A DNA stretch of 64,000 nucleotides from Blastococcus sp. HT6-4. Lineage in GTDB: Bacteria; Actinomycetota; Actinomycetes; Mycobacteriales; Geodermatophilaceae. The stretch covers positions 806,001 to 870,000 of the forward strand of contig NZ_CP155551.1 of NCBI RefSeq assembly GCF_039679125.1, read 5' to 3'. Below, piece after piece: positions 15,994 through 27,531 of this stretch (position 1 is the stretch's first letter; every line of letters begins with the position of its first letter). The notes under the pieces were generated by a model. It had not been told where the DNA came from. It worked only from the letters and a program-made list of their open reading frames with translations, and searched no databases. The translations under genes were made by a program, and so were the position numbers.

Positions 15994-16983
15994 ATGAGCA
16001 TCACCCTGTCCGTCCTCGACCTGGCCCCCATCCCGCGCGGGGAGACCGCGGCCGGTGCCATCGCCGCCAGCGTCGCCCTCGCCCAGCGCGCGGAGGCGCA
16101 CGGCTACGAGCGGGTCTGGTACGCCGAGCACCACAACATGCCCTCGATCGCGTCCTCGGCGACCAGCGTGCTGATCTCGCACGTCGGCGCGCAGACCGAC
16201 AGCATCCGGCTGGGGGCGGGCGGGGTCATGCTGCCCAACCACTCGCCGCTCACCATCGCCGAGCAGTTCGGCACCCTCGAGGCGATGTACCCCGGCCGGA
16301 TCGACCTCGGCCTCGGCCGCGCCCCCGGCAGCGACCAGAACACCATGTACGCGCTGCGCCGTGACCCGCGCTCGGCCGACACGTTCCCGCAGGACGTCCT
16401 CGAGCTGCAGGCCTACCTGGCCGGGGAGACCCGCGTGCCCGGCGTCGACGCGATCCCCGGCAAGGGCTCCCGCGTCCCGCTCTACATCCTCGGCTCCTCG
16501 ATGTTCGGTGCGACGCTCGCCGCCGCGCTGGGGCTGCCGTACGCCTTCGCCTCGCACTTCGCCCCGGCCATGCTCGAGTCCGCCGTCGCCGCCTACCGAC
16601 GCGAGTTCAAGCCCTCGGAGCAGCTCGCGGAGCCCTACGTGATCGCCGGCGTGAACGTCGTCGCCGCCGACAGCACGGCGGCCGCCCAGGAGCAGCTGCA
16701 GGCGGTGCGGCGCAACCTCGCCATCGGCCTGTTCGGCCGCGGCCGGGCGCTCACCGACGAGCAGGCCGACCAGCTGCTCGCGCAGGGCGCCGGGCAGCAC
16801 GTCGACACGATGCTCACCCACACCGCCCTCGGCACGCCGGCCGAGGTGCGCGAGCACCTCGAGGGCTTCGCGACGCTGGCGGACGCCGACGAGCTGATCG
16901 TCGCGCACCAGTCGGCGTCACTGGAGGGGCGGCTGCGGTCGGTGGAGCTGGTCGCCGAGGCCATGGCATCGGTCACGGCGTGA
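15994..16983 (+). CDS. LLM-class flavin-dependent oxidoreductase
   Basis: 329-residue luciferase-like monooxygenase of the MsnO8/YhbW subgroup. Characteristic segments are [15 protein letters not shown] at the N terminus, [44 protein letters not shown] and [14 protein letters not shown]. It uses reduced FMN supplied by a separate reductase; the substrate cannot be predicted. It stands alone between the LURP-like and DUF1028 genes on the same strand. Confidence 0.92.
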   Translation: MSITLSVLDLAPIPRGETAAGAIAASVALAQRAEAHGYERVWYAEHHNMPSIASSATSVLISHVGAQTDSIRLGAGGVMLPNHSPLTIAEQFGTLEAMYPGRIDLGLGRAPGSDQNTMYALRRDPRSADTFPQDVLELQAYLAGETRVPGVDAIPGKGSRVPLYILGSSMFGATLAAALGLPYAFASHFAPAMLESAVAAYRREFKPSEQLAEPYVIAGVNVVAADSTAAAQEQLQAVRRNLAIGLFGRGRALTDEQADQLLAQGAGQHVDTMLTHTALGTPAEVREHLEGFATLADADELIVAHQSASLEGRLRSVELVAEAMASVTA

Positions 16984-17029
16984 CCGGCAGGTGTTTGGCC
17001 ACCGGGGCGGCAACGGGTAGGCGGGCGGC

Positions 17030-17935
17030 GTGACGTACTCGATCGTGGCCCGTGACCCCGAGACCGGGGAGATGGGTGTCGCCACCCAGTCCCAGGCATT
17101 CGCCGTGGGCAACAGCGTGCCGTTCGCCCTGCCCGGGCACGGCGTGATCGCCACGCAGTCGATGGCCGAGCCGATGTACGGCGCGGTCGGGCTGGACCTG
17201 CTGCGGGGCGGGTTCACCGCCCAGGAGGTGCTGACCGCGCTCAGCAGCGTCGACCCCCAGCCCGAGCGCCGGCAGGTCGCCGTCCTCGGGCTCGCCGGCG
17301 ACTTCGCCGTGTACACCGGCACCAGCTGCGTCGACGCCGCCGGTCACCTCATCGGTGACAACTGCGTCGCGCTGGCCAACATGGCCAGCTCCCCGGCGGT
17401 GTGGGAGGCGATGGTGGAGCGGTTCGATGGCTCCGCCGGCCCGCTGGCGCAGCGCCTGCTCAGCTCGCTGATGGCGGCGGAGGAGGCCGGGGGCGACTTC
17501 AGGGGGCGCCGGTCGGCCGCGATCATGGTCGTCCGCGCCACCACGACCGGCCGGCCCTGGCACGACATGGTGGTCGACCTGCGGGTCGACGACTCCCCGG
17601 ACCCGCTGGGCGCCCTGGCGGAGCTCACCGTGACCCGCGCCCGGTACCAGGACGTCGTCCGCTACTTCCAGCAGGCCATCGACGGCGACCCGGTCACCGC
17701 CGACCGGGAGCTGGAGCTGCTGCGGCCCATGGACCCGGTCACCGAGCCCGACCAGCTGATGTGGCGGGCCGTCGTCGCCGCGCTGGCCGGGCGGGAGAAC
17801 GCCGCCCGGGAGATGCTCGTCGAGCTCGCCGCCTCGGCGCCGCAGTTCCTCGAGGCCGCCAGTCGCTTCGGCAAGGCCGGGCTCATGCCGGCCGACGTGA
17901 TCGAGCGGATCATCCCCCCGGTGCCCGCCAGCTGA
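17030..17935 (+). CDS. DUF1028 family protein (Ntn-hydrolase-like)
   Basis: 301 residues. The DUF1028 domain occupies about residues 1-215, with TYSIVARDPETGEMGVATQS at the N terminus, GHGVIATQSMAEP, and the later NMASSPAVWEAM and GRRSAAIMVV segments. The family has an N-terminal-nucleophile-hydrolase-like fold and is often called a putative secreted or periplasmic hydrolase, although here no signal peptide is seen. The last 80 residues form a helical extension. GTG start at 17030. The gene ends before a very strong hairpin shared with the sdh operon. Confidence 0.88.
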   Translation: MTYSIVARDPETGEMGVATQSQAFAVGNSVPFALPGHGVIATQSMAEPMYGAVGLDLLRGGFTAQEVLTALSSVDPQPERRQVAVLGLAGDFAVYTGTSCVDAAGHLIGDNCVALANMASSPAVWEAMVERFDGSAGPLAQRLLSSLMAAEEAGGDFRGRRSAAIMVVRATTTGRPWHDMVVDLRVDDSPDPLGALAELTVTRARYQDVVRYFQQAIDGDPVTADRELELLRPMDPVTEPDQLMWRAVVAALAGRENAAREMLVELAASAPQFLEAASRFGKAGLMPADVIERIIPPVPAS

Positions 17936-18016
17936 CCCTCGCGGCAGCCGTCCCGGACCAGCGCACGGGGTCGTCGGCCGGTCGCCGTCCGGAGGGCCAG
18001 CGCGAGGGTGCCCTCC

Positions 18017-18063
18017 GCGCACGAAAGCCCCCCTCCGGCGGCCGGAGGGGGGCTTTCGTGCGC
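18017..18063. terminator. bidirectional terminator, 22-bp stem
   Basis: Perfect 22-nt arms 18017-18038 and 18042-18063 with a 3-nt loop sit between the convergent DUF1028 gene and sdhB. Each arm carries a GAAAG/CTTTC block at its outer half, giving a short T-rich tail in both directions. Confidence 0.9.
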
Positions 18064-18091
18064 GACCGCACCGCGTCGGGTGCGGCCCGGG

Positions 18092-18847
18092 TCAGCTCTT
18101 CGGCCGGGCACCGGCGCGCAGGGCGCCGAGCAGGTCGTGGTTGAGCCGGGAGATGGTCTCCATCGAGATGCCCTTGGGGCAGGCGGCCGAGCACTCGCCG
18201 ATGTTGGTGCAGCCACCGAAGCCCTCGCGGTCCTGCTGGGCCACCATGTTGACCACCCGGTCGTTGCGCTCGGGCTGCCCCTGCGGGAGCAGACCGAGGT
18301 GGGTGACCTTCGCGGCGGTGAACAGCATCGAGGAGGCGTTCGGGCAGGCCGCCACGCAGGCGCCGCAGCCGATGCAGGTCGCGGCGTCGAACGCGGCATC
18401 CGAGTCGGCCTTCGGCACCGGGGTCGCGTGGGCCTCGGGAGCGGTCCCGGTGGGGACGCTGATGTAGCCGCCCGCCTGGATGATCCGGTCGAACGCGCGC
18501 CTGTCGACGGCGAGGTCCTTGATCACCGGGAACGCACTGGCCCGCCACGGCTCGATGTCGATCGTGTCGCCGTCGGCGAACGAGCGCATGTGCAGCTGGC
18601 AGGTGGTCGTCTGCTGCGGGCCGTGCGCCTGGCCGTTGATCATGACGCCGCACATGCCGCAGATGCCCTCGCGGCAGTCGTGGTCGAAGGCGACCGGGTC
18701 GTCACCCTGCATGATCAGCTGCTCGTTGAGCACGTCGAGCATCTCGAGGAACGACATGTCGGGGGAGATGTCGGTGATCTTGTAGGTCACCATCTTGCCC
18801 TTGACCGTCGGCCCCTGCTGGCGCCAGATGCGCAGGGTCAGGTTCAT
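18092..18847 (-). CDS. sdhB: succinate dehydrogenase / fumarate reductase iron-sulfur subunit
   Basis: 251 residues from the ATG at 18847. The plant-type [2Fe-2S] ligands are in [10 protein letters not shown], the [4Fe-4S]/[3Fe-4S] ligands in [12 protein letters not shown] and [15 protein letters not shown]. It carries electrons from the flavoprotein subunit to quinone. The chosen start has a GGAG site 12 nt upstream and begins [10 protein letters not shown] like its family. An alternative GTG at 18916 overlaps the sdhA stop codon (GTGA) and would add 23 residues. Last gene of the sdhCAB operon. Confidence 0.95.
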   Translation of the reverse strand: MNLTLRIWRQQGPTVKGKMVTYKITDISPDMSFLEMLDVLNEQLIMQGDDPVAFDHDCREGICGMCGVMINGQAHGPQQTTTCQLHMRSFADGDTIDIEPWRASAFPVIKDLAVDRRAFDRIIQAGGYISVPTGTAPEAHATPVPKADSDAAFDAATCIGCGACVAACPNASSMLFTAAKVTHLGLLPQGQPERNDRVVNMVAQQDREGFGGCTNIGECSAACPKGISMETISRLNHDLLGALRAGARPKS

Positions 18848-18912
18848 CCCGCGCTTCTCCGCCCCGGGGTTCCCGACGCTGGAGCGCATGGGGGCGTCGT
18901 GCCGTGTGGCTG

Positions 18913-20859
<1,947 letters not shown>

Positions 20860-20870
20860 GCGGGCGCTCC

Positions 20871-21569
20871 TTAGTCGATGAGCCCGAAGAGGACGGAGAA
20901 CGGCACCAGCAGGAAGCCGAGGGTGAGGAGGGTCGCGAACACGAGGGCGAACAGGCTGACCGTCTTCTCACGGCGCCTGTTGCTCTGGCCCAGGGTCTGC
21001 GTGGCGCTCCAGATCCCGTGCCGCAGGTGCATGCCGAGCAGGATCACCGAGATGGCGTAGAAGGCGGTGACGAAGGGGTTCTGGAAGCTGGCGACGAGGC
21101 GGTCGTAGGGCGTGCTCTCGAAGCCCTCGGGGTTCACCGCGCCGAGGGTCAGGTCGAGGACGTGGTAGATGATGAAGGCGAGGACGATCACGCCGCCCCA
21201 GCGCATGGTGCGCGAGGCGTAGCTCTGGGCCACCGCCTTCTTCGTCACGTATCCGCTCGGGCGGGCCCGCTTGGCCTGGCGCCACAGCGAGACGGCCGCC
21301 CAGATGTGGGCGACGACCGCGACCAGCAGCACGATCCGGATGGCCCACAGCGTGGTCGCGCCGGGCAGCGCCGGGTTGCCGACCGTGCGGATCCAGCCGG
21401 AGTAGGAGTTGAAGGCGTCCCGCCCGACGAACGCCTTCAGGTTCCCGATCACGTGCGCGATCAGATACAGCACCAGGATGATGCCGCTGACCGCCATCAC
21501 GGCCTTCTTGAAGACTGAGTTGGTCTTCGCAACCTTCGGGGCTCTACGCTGCCCGTGCGTAACCGTCAC
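20871..21569 (-). CDS. sdhC: succinate dehydrogenase cytochrome b subunit, b558 family
   Basis: 232 residues with five membrane helices. Histidines are placed in helices 1-4 ([35 protein letters not shown]), as expected for a di-heme b558 anchor that needs no SdhD. I choose a GTG at 21569 ([12 protein letters not shown]) because the sequence before it, although open to an ATG at 21635, crosses the likely promoter and looks non-family. First gene of sdhCAB. Confidence 0.9.
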   Translation of the reverse strand: MTVTHGQRRAPKVAKTNSVFKKAVMAVSGIILVLYLIAHVIGNLKAFVGRDAFNSYSGWIRTVGNPALPGATTLWAIRIVLLVAVVAHIWAAVSLWRQAKRARPSGYVTKKAVAQSYASRTMRWGGVIVLAFIIYHVLDLTLGAVNPEGFESTPYDRLVASFQNPFVTAFYAISVILLGMHLRHGIWSATQTLGQSNRRREKTVSLFALVFATLLTLGFLLVPFSVLFGLID

Positions 21570-21586
21570 CACAAGTCCCCACGCTA

Positions 21587-21615
21587 GGACTACAGCGGCG
21601 TTGCCACCAAGCCAA
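21587..21615 (-). promoter_or_regulatory. candidate promoter of sdhCAB
   Basis: Minus-strand TTGGCT (21615-21610) and TAGTCC (21592-21587) are separated by 17 nt and lie 18 nt above the sdhC GTG. The -10 is a poor match to TANNNT, so this is tentative. Confidence 0.35.
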
Positions 21616-21721
21616 CACGGGGTGACACGGCTCATGTAAGGGGACCCTCACCGCGTGCGGGACGGGATCGCCAGGGCATCGGCGCACGTCGGCGCGGGAA
21701 CCGTGGTCGGAAGGCCTCCCG

Positions 21722-22348
21722 ATGGGGGATCGTGTGTGGGTGCCCACCCCTACCCGTGGATTCCTCGGCCGGCGCCGTGATCGCGATCCCCGGCTCCCGC
21801 CCGGTCAGTACGACGTCGGCGCGGACTGGCCGGTGCTGACCGCCGAGGCCGCCCCGCGCATCACCCCCGAGACCTGGAGCATCACCGTCGACGGCCGGGT
21901 GGAGTCGCCGACCACCTGGAGCTGGGCGGAGGCCCACCGGCTGCCACCGTCGGAGTACCGCGGCGACATCCACTGCGTCACCACCTGGTCGAAGTTCGAC
22001 ACGCACTTCGCCGGGGTCTCCGTCGACACCCTGCTCGCGGCCGCCCGGCCCACCGCCGAGGCCGGCTTCGTCATGGCGACGTCGAAGACCGGCTACACCA
22101 CCAACCTCCCGCTCGCCGACGTCACCGGTGGCAAGGCCTGGATCGTCTGGGAGTTCGACGGCAGGCCCCTGCCGGTCGAGCACGGCGGCCCGGTGCGCCT
22201 GCTCGTCCCGCACCTGTACTTCTGGAAGAGCGCGAAGTGGATCACCAGGCTCACGCTGCTGGCCCGTGACCAGCCGGGGTTCTGGGAGCAGAACGGCTAC
22301 CACGACCGCGGCGACCCGTGGCGGCAGCAGCGGTACCAGGGTGACTGA
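21722..22348 (+). CDS. sulfite oxidase-like molybdopterin oxidoreductase (soluble YedY/MsrP-like)
   Basis: 208-residue molybdopterin-binding domain of the sulfite oxidase superfamily. The molybdenum-ligating cysteine lies in DIHCVTTWSKFD (near residue 83). Other family segments are WSITVDGRVESPTTWSWAE, GYTTNLPLADV and GGPVRLLVPHLYFWKSAKWI. There is no Tat signal, so it is cytoplasmic, unlike E. coli MsrP. The downstream flavin reductase overlaps it by 8 nt, suggesting a soluble two-component reductase, perhaps for methionine sulfoxide, N-oxides or other oxidised substrates (inference). Confidence 0.9.
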   Translation: MGDRVWVPTPTRGFLGRRRDRDPRLPPGQYDVGADWPVLTAEAAPRITPETWSITVDGRVESPTTWSWAEAHRLPPSEYRGDIHCVTTWSKFDTHFAGVSVDTLLAAARPTAEAGFVMATSKTGYTTNLPLADVTGGKAWIVWEFDGRPLPVEHGGPVRLLVPHLYFWKSAKWITRLTLLARDQPGFWEQNGYHDRGDPWRQQRYQGD

Positions 22349-23075
22349 GCCGGAGTCCGTCGTCCTGGGCGCGGGCGTCGCGGGTGCACCCAGCGGGGGC
22401 TGGCGGACGGCGACCGTGGCGGGGGTGCGCCGGCCCGTTCCCCGGTCGGTCCAGCTCCGGCTCGACGTCGCCGACCGGGTCGACCACCTGCCCGGGCAGC
22501 ACTACGTCGTCCGGCTGACCGCGCCGGACGGATACACCGCGCAGCGCTCGTACTCGGTGGCCTCCGCGCCCGGCGACCCGCTGGTCGAGTTGTTCGTCGA
22601 GCGGCTGCCCGACGGGGAGGTGTCGACCCACCTGGCCGACGTCGTCGAGCCCGGCGACGTGCTCGAGGTGCGCGGCCCGATCGGCGGGTGGTTCGTCTGG
22701 GACGGGGTCAGCCCGGCGCTGCTGGTCGCCGGAGGCAGCGGCGTCGTCCCGTTCGTGTCGATGCTGCGCACGGCCCGGGCGCTCGGCCGCACCGACCTGC
22801 TGCGGATCGCCGTCTCGGTCCGGACGCTCGAGGAGCTGCCGTACGCCGGCGAGCTGGTCGACGCCGGCGCCCTCGTCGTCACCACCCGCGAGTCCCGCGG
22901 CATCCGCCCCGCCGGCCGGCTGGCGGCCGAGGACCTCGTCCCGCTGTGGGAGCCCGGGCAGACCGCCTTCGTCTGCGGATCGGCGTCCTTCGCCGACGCG
23001 GCCGGCCGGCTGCTGCTCGGGCTCGGGGTGGCGCCGCGCGACATCCGGATCGAGCAGTTCGGCCCGACCGGCTGA
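22341..23075 (+). CDS. FAD-dependent ferredoxin-NADP-type reductase, partner of the molybdoenzyme
   Basis: 244 residues. FAD-binding RxYS motif in AQRSYSVASAPGD, the LFVERLPDGEVSTHL segment, and an NAD(P)-binding GGSGVVPFVSMLR. The C-terminal FVCGSASFADAAGRLLLGLG is the usual ferredoxin-reductase end. No [2Fe-2S] domain is attached. It starts with a GTG at 22341 inside the 3' end of the molybdopterin gene (8-nt overlap), so it is almost certainly the electron donor to that enzyme. Confidence 0.9.
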   Translation: MTEPESVVLGAGVAGAPSGGWRTATVAGVRRPVPRSVQLRLDVADRVDHLPGQHYVVRLTAPDGYTAQRSYSVASAPGDPLVELFVERLPDGEVSTHLADVVEPGDVLEVRGPIGGWFVWDGVSPALLVAGGSGVVPFVSMLRTARALGRTDLLRIAVSVRTLEELPYAGELVDAGALVVTTRESRGIRPAGRLAAEDLVPLWEPGQTAFVCGSASFADAAGRLLLGLGVAPRDIRIEQFGPTG

Positions 23076-23116
23076 GGAACCGCCAGGGAACCGCTCACCG
23101 GCACCGCGCACCGGGG

Positions 23117-23722
23117 TCAGATCCAGCCGTGCCGGCGGGCCTCGGCCACCGCGGCGTGCCGGTTGGGGGCGCCGAGCTTCGCCGCCGCGGCGGAGAGGTG
23201 GTTGCGGACCGTGCCGGGGGAGAGGTGCGCCCGGGCGGCGATCTCCTCCACCGGCGCACCGCCGGCGGCCAGCTCGAGGATGTCGGCCTCCCGCGGGGTG
23301 AGCGGGCTGTCCCCGGCGCTGATCGCCTCGGCAGCCAACTCGGGGTCGACGTAGCGGCCACCGCCGTGCACCGTCCGGACGACGCTGGTCAGCACCGTGG
23401 AGTTCACGGTCTTGGGCAGGAAGCCGCGGACGCCCGCCGCGAGGGCCCGCTTGAGGTGGCCGGGGCGGCCGTGCCCGGTCACGATGACCAGCCCGCAGCC
23501 GGGGACGACGCCGGCGAGCTCGGCGGCCAGCGAGATGCCGTCGCGGTCGGGCAGCTGCAGGTCGAGGACGGCGACGTCGGGCGTGTGCGCCCGGGCCATG
23601 GCCAGCGCCTCCCCGGCCGAGGCCGCCTCGGCGACGACCTGCAGGTCCTCCTCGAGCGCGAGCAGCGCGGCCAGCGCCGAGCGGATCAGGTTCTCGTCGT
23701 CGGCGAGCAGCACGCGGATCAT
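23117..23722 (-). CDS. LuxR/NarL-family response regulator
   Basis: 201 residues. Receiver domain with DDEN acidic pocket, phospho-acceptor Asp in VAVLDLQLPD (near residue 54) and Lys in LPKTVN. The LuxR-type helix-turn-helix (LTPREADILELAAGGAPVEEIAARAHLSPGTVRNHL) fills residues 139-175. The ATG overlaps the kinase stop (ATGA). Together with the adjacent kinase and ABC exporter it resembles systems that sense envelope or peptide stress and induce the transporter. Confidence 0.94.
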   Translation of the reverse strand: MIRVLLADDENLIRSALAALLALEEDLQVVAEAASAGEALAMARAHTPDVAVLDLQLPDRDGISLAAELAGVVPGCGLVIVTGHGRPGHLKRALAAGVRGFLPKTVNSTVLTSVVRTVHGGGRYVDPELAAEAISAGDSPLTPREADILELAAGGAPVEEIAARAHLSPGTVRNHLSAAAAKLGAPNRHAAVAEARRHGWI

Positions 23723-24936
23723 GCGGCGGCCCGCGGCAGCGTCGCGTCCAGCAGGAATCGGCCGCGCTCGGCCCGGGCGCGCAGCCGCCCGCCGAGGCCG
23801 GCCAGCCGCTCGGCCAGCCCGGTGAGGCCGGTGCCCCAGCCGGGGTCCGCCTCGCCGGCGCCGTCGTTGACCACGGAGAGCCGCACCTCCTCGGGCGTGA
23901 CCGACAGGCTGATCGCGCACTCCGCGGCGTGGCTGTGCCGCAGCACGTTGGTCACCGCCTCCCGGACGACCCAGCCGAGCGCGGTGTGCACCTGCACGGG
24001 CAGCGCGGCGCCGGCGTCCTCACCGACGACGGTGCAGGCCACCCCCGCTGCCCGCAGGACCGACCGGGCGCCCGCCAGCTCGCCGGCGAGGTCCGCCGAC
24101 CGGTAGCCGCGCACGACCTCCCGCACCTCGCGCAGCGACCCCTCGGCGATGCGCGCGATGTCGGCGAGCTCCTCGGCCGCCCCGGGCTGGTCGCGGCGCA
24201 CCAGCTCACCGGCCAGCTGGCTCTTCACCGCGATCGTCGACAGGTCCCGTCCCATGACGTCGTGGAGATCCCGGGCGAACCGCAGCCGCTCCTCGGCGAC
24301 CGCCAGCTGCAGCTGCGCCTCGCGGCTGCGGGCCATCTCCCGGACCACGTCGAGCACCCAGACCGAGAACCGGAAGGCGAGCACCACGGAGAGCACCGCG
24401 ACCGTGAGGACGGCTCCCTGCGCGACCGCCCCCGGGAGCGGCGTCCCGCCGAGGTGGCCGGCGAGGCCGCTGAGCAGCCCGATGCCGGCCACGTGCGGCA
24501 GGAGCTGCCGGGTGGTCCAGACCGTCGAGCAGGCGGTCAGGACCATGCCGAGCGGCAGCGCCACCGACCACGGCACGGCAGGGGTGGCGTCGCCGCTGCC
24601 GAACGCCCAGACGCCCGCCGCCGCCATCACCCCGGCGGCGGCGAAGGCGCCCAGCACGGGACGGGACGGCAGCAGCTCGTCCCGGCGGTGCGCGGCCAGG
24701 CCGCGCCGGGTCAGCACCACTCCGCCGACCGCGGTCCCGACGGCGCCGGCGAAGAACAGGCCGACGGCGAGGTCCGGGACCGGGTGGGCGGCGGATCCCA
24801 GGACGGCGACGGCGAACAGCGGGATCGCGCCGAGGAACGAGTAGAACGACCAGCGGGTGTAGAGCTCGATGCGCTCGGGGTCGGAACGGCCGCCCCACCA
24901 GCGCGTCACGGTCGGCACGGTGCCATGCTGCCGCAC
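23719..24936 (-). CDS. membrane sensor histidine kinase (HisKA_3 type)
   Basis: 405 residues with about six N-terminal membrane helices (residues 26-195). The dimerisation/phospho-acceptor site is RFARDLHDVMGRDLSTIAVK (His near 235), followed by a HATPase domain with WVVREAVTNVLRHSHA and a degenerate G1 VVNDGAGEAD. It has no extracytoplasmic sensor loop of size, so it likely senses within the membrane or through the adjacent ABC transporter. It lies 19 bp below the permease gene and is cotranscribed with the response regulator. Confidence 0.92.
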   Translation of the reverse strand: MRQHGTVPTVTRWWGGRSDPERIELYTRWSFYSFLGAIPLFAVAVLGSAAHPVPDLAVGLFFAGAVGTAVGGVVLTRRGLAAHRRDELLPSRPVLGAFAAAGVMAAAGVWAFGSGDATPAVPWSVALPLGMVLTACSTVWTTRQLLPHVAGIGLLSGLAGHLGGTPLPGAVAQGAVLTVAVLSVVLAFRFSVWVLDVVREMARSREAQLQLAVAEERLRFARDLHDVMGRDLSTIAVKSQLAGELVRRDQPGAAEELADIARIAEGSLREVREVVRGYRSADLAGELAGARSVLRAAGVACTVVGEDAGAALPVQVHTALGWVVREAVTNVLRHSHAAECAISLSVTPEEVRLSVVNDGAGEADPGWGTGLTGLAERLAGLGGRLRARAERGRFLLDATLPRAAA

Positions 24937-24955
24937 GGCCGGCCGGCGGCCGCGC

Positions 24956-25795
24956 TCACCGCCGCGGCGCCCAGCGGAACCAGCGCCGGGCGAGCAGACC
25001 GCCGGCGACCAGCCAGCCGGCGAGCACCGCCAGCGGGAGCAGGGCGCCGGTCCACGCGCCGGCGAGGTCGACCGCCTCGCCGGTCCAGGTGCGGCCCGCC
25101 AGGCCCAGCTGGGTCAGCTCGACGACCGGCGTGAGCGGCAGGAACCGGGCCACCGTGGCGAGCGGGTCGGGCAGCGCGGTCAGCGGGAAGAACAGGCCGC
25201 AGAGCGAGGCGGAGACGACCAGCAGCGGCAGGGCGGTGATCTGCGCGCTCTCGGACGTGCGGGTGAACGCGGTGCTGGCGGCCGCGAGCAGCAGCATGAG
25301 CGCGGCACCGCCGATCAGGCCCACGAGCGGCAGGACGACGTCCACCGGCGCCGTCCACTCCCCGAGGACGGCGATGCCGACCCCGACGAGGGCCACCTGG
25401 CCGGCCGTGACCAGGAGCGTCGGCGTGGCGATCCCGAGGACCACCTCGGCGCCGGTCAGCTCCCCCGTGCGCATCCGCTGCAGGACGAGCTCCTCCCGGC
25501 GGGCGACGAACGTCGTCAGCAGGTTGTAGTACGTCAGGAAGATCAACATGATCCCGACGGCGCTGACCAGCAGCCGGGGGCCGACGGGCACCGCCCCGTC
25601 CCCGGGTCCGAGCATCGGGACGGCGGCGACCAGCAGCAGCGGCAGCAGCACCGAGTTCACCACCGCGGTGCGGTTGCGCAGGAACAGCCGGGTCTCCGCG
25701 CCGGCGAGCGCCAGGGTGCGCCGGGCGCGTCCGGGCCCGGCGGGGGACGTCGTGGCCGGGGCGGCGGTCGGGGCAGTGGTCGTGGCGCCGGGCAT
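24956..25795 (-). CDS. ABC-2 type transporter permease
   Basis: 279 residues, six predicted membrane helices after a Thr/Ala-rich cytoplasmic N terminus. The LFLRNRTAVVNSVLLPLLL entry helix and RREELVLQRMRTGELTGAEVVLG cytoplasmic loop are typical of ABC2 exporter permeases. The ATG overlaps the ATPase stop by one base (TGATG). With the ATPase it forms a probable drug/peptide or lipid exporter controlled by the kinase pair downstream. Confidence 0.9.
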   Translation of the reverse strand: MPGATTTAPTAAPATTSPAGPGRARRTLALAGAETRLFLRNRTAVVNSVLLPLLLVAAVPMLGPGDGAVPVGPRLLVSAVGIMLIFLTYYNLLTTFVARREELVLQRMRTGELTGAEVVLGIATPTLLVTAGQVALVGVGIAVLGEWTAPVDVVLPLVGLIGGAALMLLLAAASTAFTRTSESAQITALPLLVVSASLCGLFFPLTALPDPLATVARFLPLTPVVELTQLGLAGRTWTGEAVDLAGAWTGALLPLAVLAGWLVAGGLLARRWFRWAPRR

Positions 25796-26781
25796 CAGGC
25801 ACTCCTGTTCTCGGGGGCGGTGCGGTCGGGGGCGGGGGACACGCCGTCGGCGACGGCCAGGAAGGCCTGTTCGAGGGAGGCCGATCGCGCCTGGAGGCCG
25901 GTCAGGGCGACGTCCTCGGCGGCGGCCCAGGACAGCAGCGCGGTCAGCGCCGGCTGCAGGTCCCAGGTGTGCAGTTCGACGCGGGGGGACGGCGCGACCG
26001 CCCGCACCCCGGGCAGCGGCGGCAGCGGGGGAGCCGTCGGCGCGAGGACGAACCGGATCGTGGCCGGCTGGGTCGCGGCGATCTCGGCCGGGGAACCCTC
26101 GAGCTCGATCCGGCCGGCGCGGAGGATGGCGATCCGGTCGGCGAGCTCCTCGGCCTCCTCGAGGTGGTGGGTGGTGAGGACGACGGCCGTCCCGCCCCGA
26201 ACCATCTCCTGCACGAGCGACCACACCGTCCGCCGGCTCTCCGGGTCCAGACCGGTGGTGGGCTCGTCCAGCACGAGGACCCGCGGCCGGCCGAGGAGCG
26301 CGAGCGCCAGATCGAGGCGGCGCCGCTCCCCGCCGGAGAGGCTGCGCACCCGGACGTCGGTCCGGCCGGCCATGTCGACCTGCGCCAGCGCCTCGCCGAC
26401 CGGCCGGGGGCTGGTCAGCGTCCGGGCCCAGGTCGTCACCGTCTCGCCGACGGTGAGGTCGCCGGGCAGGCCGCTGGTCTGCAGCAGCACCCCGAGGTGC
26501 GGGCGGACGGCGGCGCGCTCCCGGTAGGGGTCCACGCCGAGGAGCCGCACGGTTCCGCCGTCGGGGCGGGCGAGCCCCTCGAGGACCTCCAGGGCGGAGG
26601 TCTTGCCCGCGCCGTTGACGCCGAGCAGCGCGAAGACCTCACCCGGCCGCACCTCGAAGGAGATCCCGCGGACGGCCTCGAAGTCGCCGTAGCGGCGGCG
26701 CAGGTCGACGACCTCCACCGCGGGTGCGTCCCGCCGCGCAGGGCCGGGTCGTGGGTGCGGGGCGCGGTCGACGGTCGTCAC
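25795..26781 (-). CDS. ABC transporter ATP-binding protein (exporter, DrrA/CcmA type)
   Basis: 328 residues. Walker A GVNGAGKTSAL, Q-loop LLQTSGL, signature LSGGERRRLDLALAL, Walker B VLVLDEPTTGLDPES and switch His in TTHHLEEAEEL are all intact. The C-terminal 90 residues form the DrrA-like extension. The GTG at 26781 has GAGGAGG upstream; the longer open frame back to 26907 is unlikely. First gene of the ATPase-permease-kinase-regulator operon. Confidence 0.94.
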   Translation of the reverse strand: MTTVDRAPHPRPGPARRDAPAVEVVDLRRRYGDFEAVRGISFEVRPGEVFALLGVNGAGKTSALEVLEGLARPDGGTVRLLGVDPYRERAAVRPHLGVLLQTSGLPGDLTVGETVTTWARTLTSPRPVGEALAQVDMAGRTDVRVRSLSGGERRRLDLALALLGRPRVLVLDEPTTGLDPESRRTVWSLVQEMVRGGTAVVLTTHHLEEAEELADRIAILRAGRIELEGSPAEIAATQPATIRFVLAPTAPPLPPLPGVRAVAPSPRVELHTWDLQPALTALLSWAAAEDVALTGLQARSASLEQAFLAVADGVSPAPDRTAPENRSA

Positions 26782-27000
26782 GCGGTACCTCCTCGGTGCG
26801 TCCCGCCGGCCGGGTCGGTCCAGTGCTCCGGGGCGCACCTCCGACGCTGCCGCCCCGGCGCCACCGGCACAGGTGCCGTGTCTCACGACCTCCCGCGCCG
26901 TCCGCACGACCGACCCATGACACGTGTCACGGGTCCGCCGAACACCGCGGAGCCGGCTGCACCGGCTGGGCCGTGGCCGTCACCCGGGGATGTGCAGGGT

Positions 27001-27531
27001 TCAGCCGAGGACGCGGCGCGCCTCGGCGAGCACCGCGGGGCTGAGCACCGGCGACCACCGCTCCGCCAGGTGCCGGAAGTAGCCGCCGTGGCGCTCGACG
27101 AAGCCGGGGGCGTGCGCGGCGACGTCCAGCTCGTTGACCAGGCTCAGGTCGGCGAAGTCGCGGAGCTCGTCGCCGTCCAGCCGCTCGGCCTGCCCGGTGC
27201 GCCGGTCGTGCACCAGACCGGTCGACGCCAGGTCGGCCCAGGTGCGGTCCCGGCCGCAGCGGCCGTACCGGTGCACCAGCGTCTCGGCCGGCGCGCCGAT
27301 GATCCCGGCCAGCAGCGGCCGCTCGTCGTCGGCCAGCAACCGGACGGCGAGACCGTCGGTGCCGTACACGGCGTGCGCCCGGCCGGCGAGCTGCACCTCG
27401 GTCGCGGCGCCCAGCCGGGCCAGCAGACGCTGCACCCGCTCGAGGTGCGCGTACAGCGTCCCGCCGGGGTGCTCGATCTCCGCCGCGCCGCGGGCCCGCA
27501 GCAGCGCGGACAGGCGGTCGCTGACGTCCAC
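27001..27531 (-). CDS. DUF6817 (HD-like) domain protein
   Basis: 176 residues from the GTG at 27531. Conserved block HPGGTLYAHLERVQRLLARLGA followed by LAGRAHAVYGTDG and a C-terminal FADLSLVNELD. The His/Asp distribution recalls a degenerate HD hydrolase fold; the domain is known in actinobacteria and fungi as DUF6817. Function unknown. Other GTG starts upstream are possible. Divergent from the FNT channel gene. Confidence 0.7.
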   Translation of the reverse strand: MDVSDRLSALLRARGAAEIEHPGGTLYAHLERVQRLLARLGAATEVQLAGRAHAVYGTDGLAVRLLADDERPLLAGIIGAPAETLVHRYGRCGRDRTWADLASTGLVHDRRTGQAERLDGDELRDFADLSLVNELDVAAHAPGFVERHGGYFRHLAERWSPVLSPAVLAEARRVLG

